A stretch of DNA of 64,000 nucleotides from assembly GCA_964607165.1 (NCBI GenBank), contig CAZSIT010000011.1, forward strand, positions 1 through 64,000. Direction: 5' to 3'. Below the pieces are notes generated by a model. That model was not told the DNA's origin. It did not search any database and worked only from the letters and a program-made list of their open reading frames with translations. The DNA is from DSPP01 sp964607165. Its GTDB lineage: Bacteria > Zixibacteria > MSB-5A5 > DSPP01. This document shows positions 30,970 through 39,165 of the stretch, piece by piece (within the stretch, counting starts at the first letter, position 1; each line of letters starts with the position of its first letter). Made by a program: the position numbers and the translations under genes.

Positions 30970-33948
30970 AACTTTCTTTTTCAACCGCGCCAATCTTTGC
31001 TTCGCATCCGCCACTTCCGCTATCCCCGGGTCGGCGTCTTTCCAGATGTCCAGAAATTCTTCGTAGTTTTTTATCGCTTTCTGGTTCCAGCCGGACTTTT
31101 CATACGCCAACCCCAAAAGGTAATAGGCCTTTACCGCCCAATTTGGCGCCGCTTTTGCTCTGTTCTGGTCGTATCGCGAGAGCATCTTTTCCAATTCAGA
31201 TACCGCCTCCTCCAGCCGGCCCAACTTGAAGTAGGTTTCGGCCAGTGCATAGTGATAAGGAAAGTTGATGCTACCTTTGGCTGCCTTCTCAAAACTGATT
31301 AAGGCTTCCGGCAACTTTCCGTGGGCAAGCTTAATCGCTCCGTCCGCGAACCACCAGGCGGGCATTCGGGACGTGTCCTTTTTTGCGATATCGTTCTTTA
31401 AGGCCCGGGCGACCTCTTCGGCCCGGACAGTTTCTCCGGCCATTGTCAGAACCAACACGTAGGGCTCGCGAAAATAAGTCAGGTCGTTCGGATTGGCTTT
31501 ATGCTCAATTTCCACTGCCTTTTCAGCTTCCTTGATAGCCAATTGCCAATTTTTCTGTTCAAAATAAACAATCACCTTTCCGAGATGTTTGCCAGCCAGC
31601 CACACCCGCTCCTCCCGTTCCAATTTATCCGCCACTATACCCTGGTCCAAAACCGCCAACGCTTCCCCAAATTTACCCTGATTAAGGGGAATCAAAGCCA
31701 GATCGTATCTTGCCCAGGAGCGCCAGGCCTTGCTCCCGCTGGCAAAAATCTGCTGGTAACAGCTCTCCGCCCGGATATAATCTCTTTTAAACAAGTATAA
31801 GTGTCCCATCTGCTCCAATGACTCAAACCGGTCGGGTTTTATTTCCAACAGTTTTCGGTGCGATTCAATCGCCAGGTCTATCTGGCCGCTGTTGGCATAA
31901 AGCTCGGCCAGCTTTTCCCAAGACTGGAAGTCCGGTTTTATCTCTACCGCCTTTTTGTAGGACTCAATCGCCAGCTCTATTTTGCCATTCTTGGCATAAA
32001 TCTCTCCCCGGCTGTCGTAGGGATTGGCTTCCCCAGGAGCGAACTCTATATATTTGTTTATCGATCCGATGGCCTTTTCAAAATCTCCAGCGTCATTATA
32101 GGCGTAAGCGAGTTGGTTATAGGCCAGTTTATAAAGAGGGTCTATTTCGATGGCCTTAATTAGAAAGGGAATGGCTTCTTTCGGTTTTTTTAGTAAAGAG
32201 AAAAAACTGTTCCCCAGCATATAGAACGCCTCTTTCTCGTCGGGGTAGCGCTTGGTTATTTTCTTTAGTTCCGCAATGTACTTCAGCGTATCCCTCGCTT
32301 TAAACGCTTCCCGAGCTTTTATGTAGTATTTTTCCTTTTGGCTGACCTTGTCGGCGTATTTTACCGCTTGCGCTATCAAGCTTTTCCCCTCCGGGCCGCC
32401 TACAAGTCCAGCCAGCCGGTAATAGGCCATCGCAAAGGTGGAGTCCAAAGCCAGAGCCCTTCTGTAGCTCCCTTCCGCCTCTGAAAGATAGAGTTTGTTA
32501 TCGTAATCAAGGCCTTCCAGATAATACCGGTACGCTTCTTGGGAATGGGTGGTGACTTCGGCTACGGATTTATTTTTCCCTGTATCGGCTTTTAGAGGCA
32601 GAGATAGATTCTTTTTTAAGTCCCAACCCAGCTTGTCCACTACGGCAAAGATGTCCTCATTGGGAACTCCATTTACCCGCTGGGAGGCCAGAATTTTTCC
32701 TCCTCCTACTTCGGACACCTCGCCTGTCACAACTAAATTTGGCTTGGTCTGAAGCACTTCCCCCGTCAAAATCCATCTTACTCCTGCCTTTTTGGCCAAT
32801 TCCGAAGCCAATTTCCGGTCTATGACTTTAACATCCCCTTTACCCATTAAGTTTAAGATGTCATACAGCCGCTGCCGGCTTATTACACGCAAATTTTCCG
32901 ATTCGGACAAGCCGGTAATTAAAAGGGAGGTTATCATCTGCGCGGTTTTGTCTTTGTCTTCCGGGTCGGCCAAGTTCTCGAAATACATAATGGCCAGAGA
33001 ATTCTGCGCTGCCACCGCCTCCCGTTCTGAATCTTTCCTGAAGAAGAAATAGAACAAGACAGGGAGCAGCATTGCCGCCGGAACCAAAAAGGGCAGCCAC
33101 TTCTTTTTTGAACCATTAAAAACCGACCGTCCTTGTTCCAAATTCCTCTTCTCAATTCGCAAGTCCGCCAGAAGGTCATCAATATGCTGGTATCTTTCTT
33201 CTTTTTTCTTAGCCAAGGCCTTGAAAACTATCCGCTGCAAACCCTCCCTTACGCCTGACTTGTAACGGCTTAAAGGCTCGGGCTCTTCGAACCAGATGGA
33301 GTAGTTGATGGCATCCCTACCCACACCTTGAAAAGGCAACTGGCCGGTTATCATCTCATACAAAACCACCCCAAAAGAGAAGATGTCGCTTCTTTGGTCT
33401 ATCACTTCCCCGCGTGCCTGCTCCGGCGACATATAGGCCACCGTCCCAACCGTTGCACCGGTATCCGTATACTTGGGAGCATCTTTCAACTTCGCCAGCC
33501 CAAAATCCATAATCTTGGCGACGTTGTCCTTGGTCAGCATTATGTTGTCCGATTTTATATCCCGGTGCACAATCTCTTTTTTATGCGCAGCCGCCAACCC
33601 TTCGCCCGCTTGAATGGCAATATCCAAAACTTGGCTTACCTTCAAACCTTCTTGGGTCAACCGTTTGAACGTCTTTCCTTCAAGGTATTCCATAACGATG
33701 AAGGATTTTCCTTCCGCTTCGTCGATGTCATAGACGGTGGTTATGTTTTGATGATTGATGGCCGAAGCCCCCTTGGCTTCTTGAATAAAGCGGGCTTTGG
33801 CCGAAGGGTCATCCAAAAGGTGTTCCCGCAAGAATTTGAGAGCCACGACGCTCTCTAAACGGATATTTTGGGCTTTATAGACTTTTCCCATTCCACCCTC
33901 GCCTAATTCCTCGAGGATTTTGTAATGCGAAATCGTTTGACCTATCAT
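30967..33948 (-). CDS. Membrane Ser/Thr protein kinase with TolB-like and TPR domains
   Basis: A 993-residue protein. The kinase domain (8-270) is intact: glycine loop GEGGMG (16-21), Lys38 in VALK, catalytic HRDIKSDN (128-135), DFG (148-150) and SPE (174-176). One membrane helix lies at about 284-303. The extracytoplasmic part starts with a FlgO/TolB-amino-terminal-like domain (about 315-450: MYFENLADPEDKDKTAQMI, WILTGEVLQTKPNLVVTGEV). About ten TPRs follow to the end. This kinase-TM-TPR arrangement is common in Acidobacteria, Planctomycetes and FCB-like bacteria. It should signal across the inner membrane; targets are unknown. It is transcribed alone, divergent from the SppA fusion. The stop codon is part of a palindromic repeat. 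Confidence 0.92.
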   Translation of the reverse strand: MIGQTISHYKILEELGEGGMGKVYKAQNIRLESVVALKFLREHLLDDPSAKARFIQEAKGASAINHQNITTVYDIDEAEGKSFIVMEYLEGKTFKRLTQEGLKVSQVLDIAIQAGEGLAAAHKKEIVHRDIKSDNIMLTKDNVAKIMDFGLAKLKDAPKYTDTGATVGTVAYMSPEQARGEVIDQRSDIFSFGVVLYEMITGQLPFQGVGRDAINYSIWFEEPEPLSRYKSGVREGLQRIVFKALAKKKEERYQHIDDLLADLRIEKRNLEQGRSVFNGSKKKWLPFLVPAAMLLPVLFYFFFRKDSEREAVAAQNSLAIMYFENLADPEDKDKTAQMITSLLITGLSESENLRVISRQRLYDILNLMGKGDVKVIDRKLASELAKKAGVRWILTGEVLQTKPNLVVTGEVSEVGGGKILASQRVNGVPNEDIFAVVDKLGWDLKKNLSLPLKADTGKNKSVAEVTTHSQEAYRYYLEGLDYDNKLYLSEAEGSYRRALALDSTFAMAYYRLAGLVGGPEGKSLIAQAVKYADKVSQKEKYYIKAREAFKARDTLKYIAELKKITKRYPDEKEAFYMLGNSFFSLLKKPKEAIPFLIKAIEIDPLYKLAYNQLAYAYNDAGDFEKAIGSINKYIEFAPGEANPYDSRGEIYAKNGKIELAIESYKKAVEIKPDFQSWEKLAELYANSGQIDLAIESHRKLLEIKPDRFESLEQMGHLYLFKRDYIRAESCYQQIFASGSKAWRSWARYDLALIPLNQGKFGEALAVLDQGIVADKLEREERVWLAGKHLGKVIVYFEQKNWQLAIKEAEKAVEIEHKANPNDLTYFREPYVLVLTMAGETVRAEEVARALKNDIAKKDTSRMPAWWFADGAIKLAHGKLPEALISFEKAAKGSINFPYHYALAETYFKLGRLEEAVSELEKMLSRYDQNRAKAAPNWAVKAYYLLGLAYEKSGWNQKAIKNYEEFLDIWKDADPGIAEVADAKQRLARLKKKV

Positions 33949-34204
33949 ATCATCCGCTCTTTATTGACTACAGCAAATTGCACAAGCACCATTAATTTGT
34001 CAATCCTCTTTATATCCGGCATTTAAAAAGTGCGCCCTCTGCACAAAAAACAGGCGGTTTCGGTTTGAATTTAACCCACCTTCGTATGATATTGACGCCG
34101 GCAATGATTTTGCTGGGACTGTTAGCGATGAAAAAAATTACAGGTTCGAACAAAAGTTGAACGGCTTGAAACGAGTTCGCAAAGAACACAAATAAGGAGG
34201 TTAA

Positions 34205-36772
34205 ATGAAATCCACTGTATTGCTTTTTATTTTTTTGTCCGTTACGCTTTCGGCAGCTTTAGGTCAAGAATTACCCGGAATCGTGGCTCCACAGAGCGTG
34301 GCGGCAGTTTCCGACATCACTGCCCTGGAAATCAACCCCGCCGGTCTGGCCTTCTCTTCCGGTTTTGGCCTGCTTTATTCACACCGAAACTTAAAAACTC
34401 CCGCCGGCGATGACATCTATGCCGTCAATCTCGGCGGCTTTGGGTTTGAAGTGGCCGATTTGAACCACTTTTCACTTTTCAAAGGCACCCAAACCCGCAC
34501 GGTATTCGCGTTACCGCTCGGCAAATTGGCCGTCGGGGGGCGCTACAGTAAAATCAATGCCAAAGGCAGCCCCTACGATGCCACCGGCTTTTGGGATTTG
34601 GGGTTAATGTTACGCTGGAACCGACAGCTCTCCTTTGGAGCTGTCGCCAAAAACCTAAACCGCCCCAGAATTTTGGGAGAACGAATTCGGCAAACGTATG
34701 TGGGCGGCGTCGCCTATCGCCCCATTGGTGAACGGTTGACGCTTGGATTGGATTTTGAACAATCTCAAAAGCAAAAATTTGACCGTGGTTTCTACCGACT
34801 TACTGCCGACTTCGAAGTCAAGCCCGGCTTGCGGATTTTCGGTAATTTCGACCGCACCAAATCGTTTGGCTTCGGCGTAAACATCGGCCTGGGCAATCTC
34901 GGCATTAAAAACCACAATTCCTATGACAAAAAGGGAAACTATGCCTCTTCGGTGAATTCGATTTATCTCTCCAGCCGTTTTCTGGGCAACCTTTTGCCGC
35001 CCCCCAATCAAGGTTTAGTGGTGAAACTCTCCGGCGAATTTCCCGAAGAACCTTCCCGCAGCTTTTTCAGCCCGAAGAAGACCAGCTTCTTGGAGCTTAT
35101 GCAGGGGCTTGCCGAAGCCCGCCAGGACCCCAAAATCAAAGGGGTCGTCCTAAAATTGGGCAGCACCGACTTTGGCTTTGCCCGTCTGCAGGAAGTGGCT
35201 AACGAAATCAAAGCGTTCCGCACTTCGGGGCGAAAAGTCATCGCCTGCCTTGAAGAAACGGGAGACGCCCAGTATTTTCTGGCCGCCCACGCCGACAAAA
35301 TCGTAATGCCGCCGGTCAATACCCTCGACTTCAACGGCATCAAATCGGAAAGAACCTTCATCAAAGGAACCTTGGACAAGCTGGGAATCAAAGCCGAGTT
35401 TTTGCAGCATGGCAAATACAAATCCGCCGCCGAGATATTGACCCGCACGGAAATGTCCGAACCGGCACGCGAGGAAGCAAATTCCATTTTGGACGAACTT
35501 TTCGGCCAAATCGTTTCTGCCGTGGCAGGCGAACGAAATCTTTCAACCGATTCGGTGAAAAAATTAGTCGACCGGGCTCCGTTAATTTCCATTGAGGCGC
35601 AAAAAGCAGGCTTTATTGACACGGTTTTATATCCCGACCAGTTGGAAGATTACGCCAAATCCGTCTTTGGCCGCAAGCTTTTCTGGACTTCCATAAAACC
35701 GTACATCAATCCATCCCCTTCCATCCCGCCCTGGCAGTCCTATCCGGAAATTGCCGTGGTACGGGCCACCGGCGGCATTGCCGAAGGCCAGTCCGGCTCC
35801 GACTTTCTCTTTGGCAAAACATTGGGCGCGGCCACTATGGAAAAAGCTTTGAAGAAAGCAAGCGAAAACAAAAACGTCAAAGCCATCGTGCTGCGCATTG
35901 ACTCGCCGGGCGGCACCGTGCAAGGCTCCGATTTAATCTGGCGCGCTGTAAGCCAAGCCGCCGCCAAAAAGCCTTTAGTGATTTCTATGGGGGACTTGGC
36001 CGCCTCGGGCGGGTACTACATCACCGCCCCGCTGAAAGAAAACATTCTCGCCTCTCCCGGAACCATTACCGGCTCCATCGGCGTTCTGGGGGGTAAACTG
36101 GATATGACCGGATTTTACAACAAAATCGGCTTCAGCAAAGAGGTTTTAACCCGCGGCAAAAATGCCGACATCGAAGGCTCTTCCCATCCTTTTACTCGGG
36201 AACAAAAAGAAAAGGTGCAAAAAGAAATCGACCTGGCCTACGAGCACTTCATACAGATTGTTGCCGAGGGCCGAAATAAAAACTATGCCCAAATTGACTC
36301 GATTGCCCAAGGCCGGGTTTGGACCGGCAGCCAGGCGTTGAAATTGGGGCTTGTTGACCGCCAAGGCGGGCTGCTCGATGCGATACGGCTGGCCCGTCAA
36401 AAAGCCGGCTTTAAACCAAATGAGAAAATTAAGCTTGAAGCTTATCCATCTTCAAAGTTCTGGTCTAACTTTGCGGCCGAAAATTTAATTTTCGCGGGCC
36501 TTACCGCAGGCTTAATCGAAAAAGAAAAACTGCTTTCCGGAGCCGCGTATCAAAAATATTACTTCGCTCCCCACGCCCAGGATTTGGCTAATCGGCAAAT
36601 GTTAAACCGAGCAATAACGGGAGGCGGCGGCGACCTCTTCGCTGCTTGGTTGACCGGTAAAACCGCCCCTCTTTCGGACCGGCCAAACCTGCTATCCCGG
36701 ATTATCCGGCCGGTTAGAAAAATCTTGGAGGAGTTTTCGGAAGTCCTCTCCTTAGGTAAAGAACCTTTTTAG
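34205..36772 (+). CDS. Outer-membrane-barrel-like domain fused to signal peptide peptidase SppA
   Basis: An 855-residue fusion. After a signal peptide (MKSTVLLFIFLSVTLSAALG), residues about 22-262 alternate beta strands as in PorV/PorQ/FadL-like barrels (LEINPAGLAFSSGFGLLYSH, LMLRWNRQLSFGAVAKNLN, LTLGLDFEQSQ). From about 275 a two-domain 67K-type SppA follows. The catalytic dyad is present: Lys406 in GKYKSAAE and Ser601 in GDLAASGGYY, 195 residues apart compared with 200 in E. coli (K209/S409). SppA normally sits in the inner membrane and digests cleaved signal peptides; this one would be exported to the periplasm or outer membrane. AAGGAGGT lies 5 bp before the ATG. The 256-bp upstream region is divergent with the kinase gene and has a weak promoter candidate (TTGAAT at 34065, TGATAT at 34087). 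Confidence 0.85.
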   Translation: MKSTVLLFIFLSVTLSAALGQELPGIVAPQSVAAVSDITALEINPAGLAFSSGFGLLYSHRNLKTPAGDDIYAVNLGGFGFEVADLNHFSLFKGTQTRTVFALPLGKLAVGGRYSKINAKGSPYDATGFWDLGLMLRWNRQLSFGAVAKNLNRPRILGERIRQTYVGGVAYRPIGERLTLGLDFEQSQKQKFDRGFYRLTADFEVKPGLRIFGNFDRTKSFGFGVNIGLGNLGIKNHNSYDKKGNYASSVNSIYLSSRFLGNLLPPPNQGLVVKLSGEFPEEPSRSFFSPKKTSFLELMQGLAEARQDPKIKGVVLKLGSTDFGFARLQEVANEIKAFRTSGRKVIACLEETGDAQYFLAAHADKIVMPPVNTLDFNGIKSERTFIKGTLDKLGIKAEFLQHGKYKSAAEILTRTEMSEPAREEANSILDELFGQIVSAVAGERNLSTDSVKKLVDRAPLISIEAQKAGFIDTVLYPDQLEDYAKSVFGRKLFWTSIKPYINPSPSIPPWQSYPEIAVVRATGGIAEGQSGSDFLFGKTLGAATMEKALKKASENKNVKAIVLRIDSPGGTVQGSDLIWRAVSQAAAKKPLVISMGDLAASGGYYITAPLKENILASPGTITGSIGVLGGKLDMTGFYNKIGFSKEVLTRGKNADIEGSSHPFTREQKEKVQKEIDLAYEHFIQIVAEGRNKNYAQIDSIAQGRVWTGSQALKLGLVDRQGGLLDAIRLARQKAGFKPNEKIKLEAYPSSKFWSNFAAENLIFAGLTAGLIEKEKLLSGAAYQKYYFAPHAQDLANRQMLNRAITGGGGDLFAAWLTGKTAPLSDRPNLLSRIIRPVRKILEEFSEVLSLGKEPF

Positions 36773-37398
36773 GTTTTCTTTTTGGCCAAAAGCGGTTTGA
36801 GATGATGGTGCAGATACCAAGCGATACCAAGTAAAATAAGGGCCGCTATGGCATAGTCGAACTTATGCAGGTATTTTCCGATGGTATTCCAGTTTTCCCC
36901 CAGCTTGACGCCGACATAGGTCAAAAACCAGCACCAGGGAATGGCGCCGATAAACGAGTAAATCGCAAACGGCCAAAACTTCATCCGCGAAATTCCGGCT
37001 GGCAAAGAGATGAAGGTGCGCACAATCGGCAGCATCCGCGAAAAAAAGACTGCCGCGCTGCCGAACCGATTGAAAAAACGGTCGGCGCTGTCCAGATCCT
37101 TTTCCGAAAACAAAATGTATTTTCCCCATTTTCTCACCGCCTTTCGACCGCCGTAATAGCCGATCCAGTAGGTAACCACCGAGCCAATCAGATTGCCAAA
37201 GGCCCCGGCCAAAGTCACCGCCCATATCGAGAAGCGTCCCTCGTGCACCAAGAAGCCGGAAAAAGGCATGATTATTTCCGACGGGAGAGGAATGCAGGCC
37301 GATTCGATAGCCATAAACAGCGCAACGATGGGATACCCCCCGGCTGAAATAGCCGCAGTAACCCAGCCGGCAACCGTTTCCAAAATTTTTGCTATCAT
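36769..37398 (-). CDS. DedA-family membrane protein
   Basis: A 209-residue protein of normal DedA length with about five hydrophobic segments. The signature FSRMLPIVRTFISLPAGISRM (about residues 117-138) includes the conserved arginines needed for function in E. coli YqjA. The N-terminal ESACIPLPSEIIMPFSGFL is the other family mark. Members act as undecaprenyl-phosphate or phospholipid flippases and affect proton-motive-force-linked stress. It overlaps the CNNM gene by 4 bp (ATGA), so the two are co-translated, and overlaps the end of the convergent sppA fusion by 4 bp. Confidence 0.93.
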   Translation of the reverse strand: MIAKILETVAGWVTAAISAGGYPIVALFMAIESACIPLPSEIIMPFSGFLVHEGRFSIWAVTLAGAFGNLIGSVVTYWIGYYGGRKAVRKWGKYILFSEKDLDSADRFFNRFGSAAVFFSRMLPIVRTFISLPAGISRMKFWPFAIYSFIGAIPWCWFLTYVGVKLGENWNTIGKYLHKFDYAIAALILLGIAWYLHHHLKPLLAKKKT

Positions 37399-38702
37399 TT
37401 TTTCTTCTCTGCCTCCAGCATAAGCAGGCGATGTCCCTTTTTCTCTTTAACCGTGAAATCAAACCCCTGATAAGAAAATTTTTCATCCACGGACGGAATT
37501 CGACCCAATTCGTCAATCAAAAGCCCGCCCAAGGTCTCGTATTCCTCCGCCGGAAAATTAGCCCCAAAAACCAGGTTGAACTTCTCCGGCCGAATCCGCG
37601 CCGCCACGGTGGCGCGCTTTTCGTCTATCCAACTCACCTCGTCTAACTCCACATCATATTCATCCTGAATTTCACCTACTATCTCTTCTATAATGTCTTC
37701 CAGCGTGATTATCCCCGCCGTGCCGCCAAATTCATCCAGCACAACCGCCATATGAACCCTCTTTTTCTGAAAATCCACCAAAAGTTCCTGCACTTTTCGC
37801 GAGTCCGGCACAAAATAGGGCGGGCGTAAAATATCTTCGAGAATGACCAACTCCGCGTTCAAAAGCAGATTGATAATGTCTTTGGTATGAATGATGCCGA
37901 CGATATGGTCCAAATCTCCCCTATAGATCGGAATCCGCGAATACCCTTCTTCGGCCACAAATTGAAGCAATCTTTCGCGGGGAGTTCCCAGTTCAACGGC
38001 CACCATATCCGTTCTCGGCGTCATCGCCTTTCTGACCGGAGTATCGGAAAATTCGAAAATGGAGTGAATCATCTTTTCCTCCCCTTTTTCAAAAATCCCC
38101 AGCCGGCTCCCTTCCGAAACCAAGTGCTTGATTTCCTCTTCGGTGACGAAGGGAGCCCTTGCCTCCTCTTTGAAGCCAAAAAGATTTAAAAGCCCCCGCG
38201 AAGCGCCGGTGAGCAGTTTGATGACCGGCAAAAGAGCTAAATAGAATAAGTGCACCGGCCGGGCTACTCGCATAGCGAACCTTTCCGGGTGATGCAAGGC
38301 CAGCATTTTCGGGAACAGCTCCCCAAATAAAAGTGAAAGAAAGGAAATCGCCAGAGCCACCAGCCCGATGGCTATCGTTTTGGTAACGCCGGAAATAGGT
38401 GCCGCCAGCCGCGTCTCTAACTCTTCGATTACCGTCGCTCCCCCCAGAACGCCCGCGAGGGTGCCGACGATGGTAATCGCCACCTGCACGGTCGCCAGAA
38501 ATTTCCCCGGGTCTTCCTGCAACTGCAAAACCAGCTTGGCTTTGGTATCCCCTTTATTGGCAGCTGAACGCAGCCGCGCCCGCCGGGCCGAAACCAAAGA
38601 AATCTCCGCCGCCGCAAAAAAGCCGTTAACCAAAATCAAGGCGACAATAATCAGGGCTTCCAAAACGGCCGATTTCATTCCATTGGATAATAAAAGAATC
38701 AT
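37395..38702 (-). CDS. CNNM/CorC (HlyC) family transporter-like protein
   Basis: A 435-residue protein with a DUF21/CNNM transmembrane domain (about residues 1-190; NGFFAAAEISLVSARRARL, VALAISFLSLLFGELFPKMLAL), a CBS pair (about 205-335; MTPRTDMVAVELGTPRERLL, GIIHTKDIINLLL) and a CorC_HlyC domain (about 345-430). FGELFPK corresponds to the conserved G-E-x-x-P-K motif. Members take part in Mg2+ or other divalent-metal efflux. It precedes dedA in the same operon; no regulator is visible. Confidence 0.93.
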   Translation of the reverse strand: MILLLSNGMKSAVLEALIIVALILVNGFFAAAEISLVSARRARLRSAANKGDTKAKLVLQLQEDPGKFLATVQVAITIVGTLAGVLGGATVIEELETRLAAPISGVTKTIAIGLVALAISFLSLLFGELFPKMLALHHPERFAMRVARPVHLFYLALLPVIKLLTGASRGLLNLFGFKEEARAPFVTEEEIKHLVSEGSRLGIFEKGEEKMIHSIFEFSDTPVRKAMTPRTDMVAVELGTPRERLLQFVAEEGYSRIPIYRGDLDHIVGIIHTKDIINLLLNAELVILEDILRPPYFVPDSRKVQELLVDFQKKRVHMAVVLDEFGGTAGIITLEDIIEEIVGEIQDEYDVELDEVSWIDEKRATVAARIRPEKFNLVFGANFPAEEYETLGGLLIDELGRIPSVDEKFSYQGFDFTVKEKKGHRLLMLEAEKKK

Positions 38703-39165
38703 TCTATCAAAGCACCGATTTTTTTAACCGCTGGGTCGCGCCGCGCATAAAGGCGATGCTGGTGTGGGAGGCGGGGAGAAAAGATACCGTAGGGGTTTGA
38801 TTAATCAAACCCCTACCGAATTAGGGTTCGTGCCCAAAAACCGCTTGATTTGAATCTGCAACAAGTTATCTTTTCAATGAGGGCGGGGAGCCCGTTGAGG
38901 TTTTTCTTCTTTTGAAATTGAACGTCAACTTGCTCTTGGAGTTGGCGCAGGAGGTATAAAAAATGAAAAAAAGATATAGGGTGGATAATCGGTCTTTTTG
39001 CGACCCAAAAAACGGGCAAACACAGGGATTCGCCCCTACAAAAAACATTCTCTGGTGGTAGCCGCGACTTCACTCGTTCTGAGCGAAGCCGAAGGAGTCG
39101 AGGGTTTTCCGCCGACACTAAAGTGTCGGCTACCAAAGAGGAAAAACCAAAAAAGGAGGTTTAAA
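38703..39165. repeat. Intergenic region with palindromes and a short SD-led ORF
   Basis: The palindrome GGGGTTTGATTAATCAAACCCC lies around 38789-38814 (in two arms). Bases 38820-38960 have a weakly protein-like minus frame (see rejected list). AGGAGGT at 38951 precedes an ATG at 38963 that opens a 32-codon frame ending at 39061. Bases 39065-39100 carry the dispersed GTTCTGAGCGAAGCCGAAGG type sequence and 39105-39135 an ACACTAAAGTGTCGGCTACC module. Confidence 0.6.

Noticed and set aside
33999..34004. TTGACA as the -35 box of the kinase gene promoter (minus strand)
   Set aside because: No acceptable -10 hexamer lies 15-19 bp downstream.
38820..38960. Minus-strand frame with LRQLQEQVDVQFQKKKN and LPALIEKI
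   Set aside because: It looks faintly protein-like and could be a gene remnant, but there is no start and I recognise no family.
38998..39165. Longer N-terminus for the secreted fibre protein
   Set aside because: It would put 56 repeat-derived residues before a good signal peptide; the ATG at 39166 has a near-perfect ribosome binding site.
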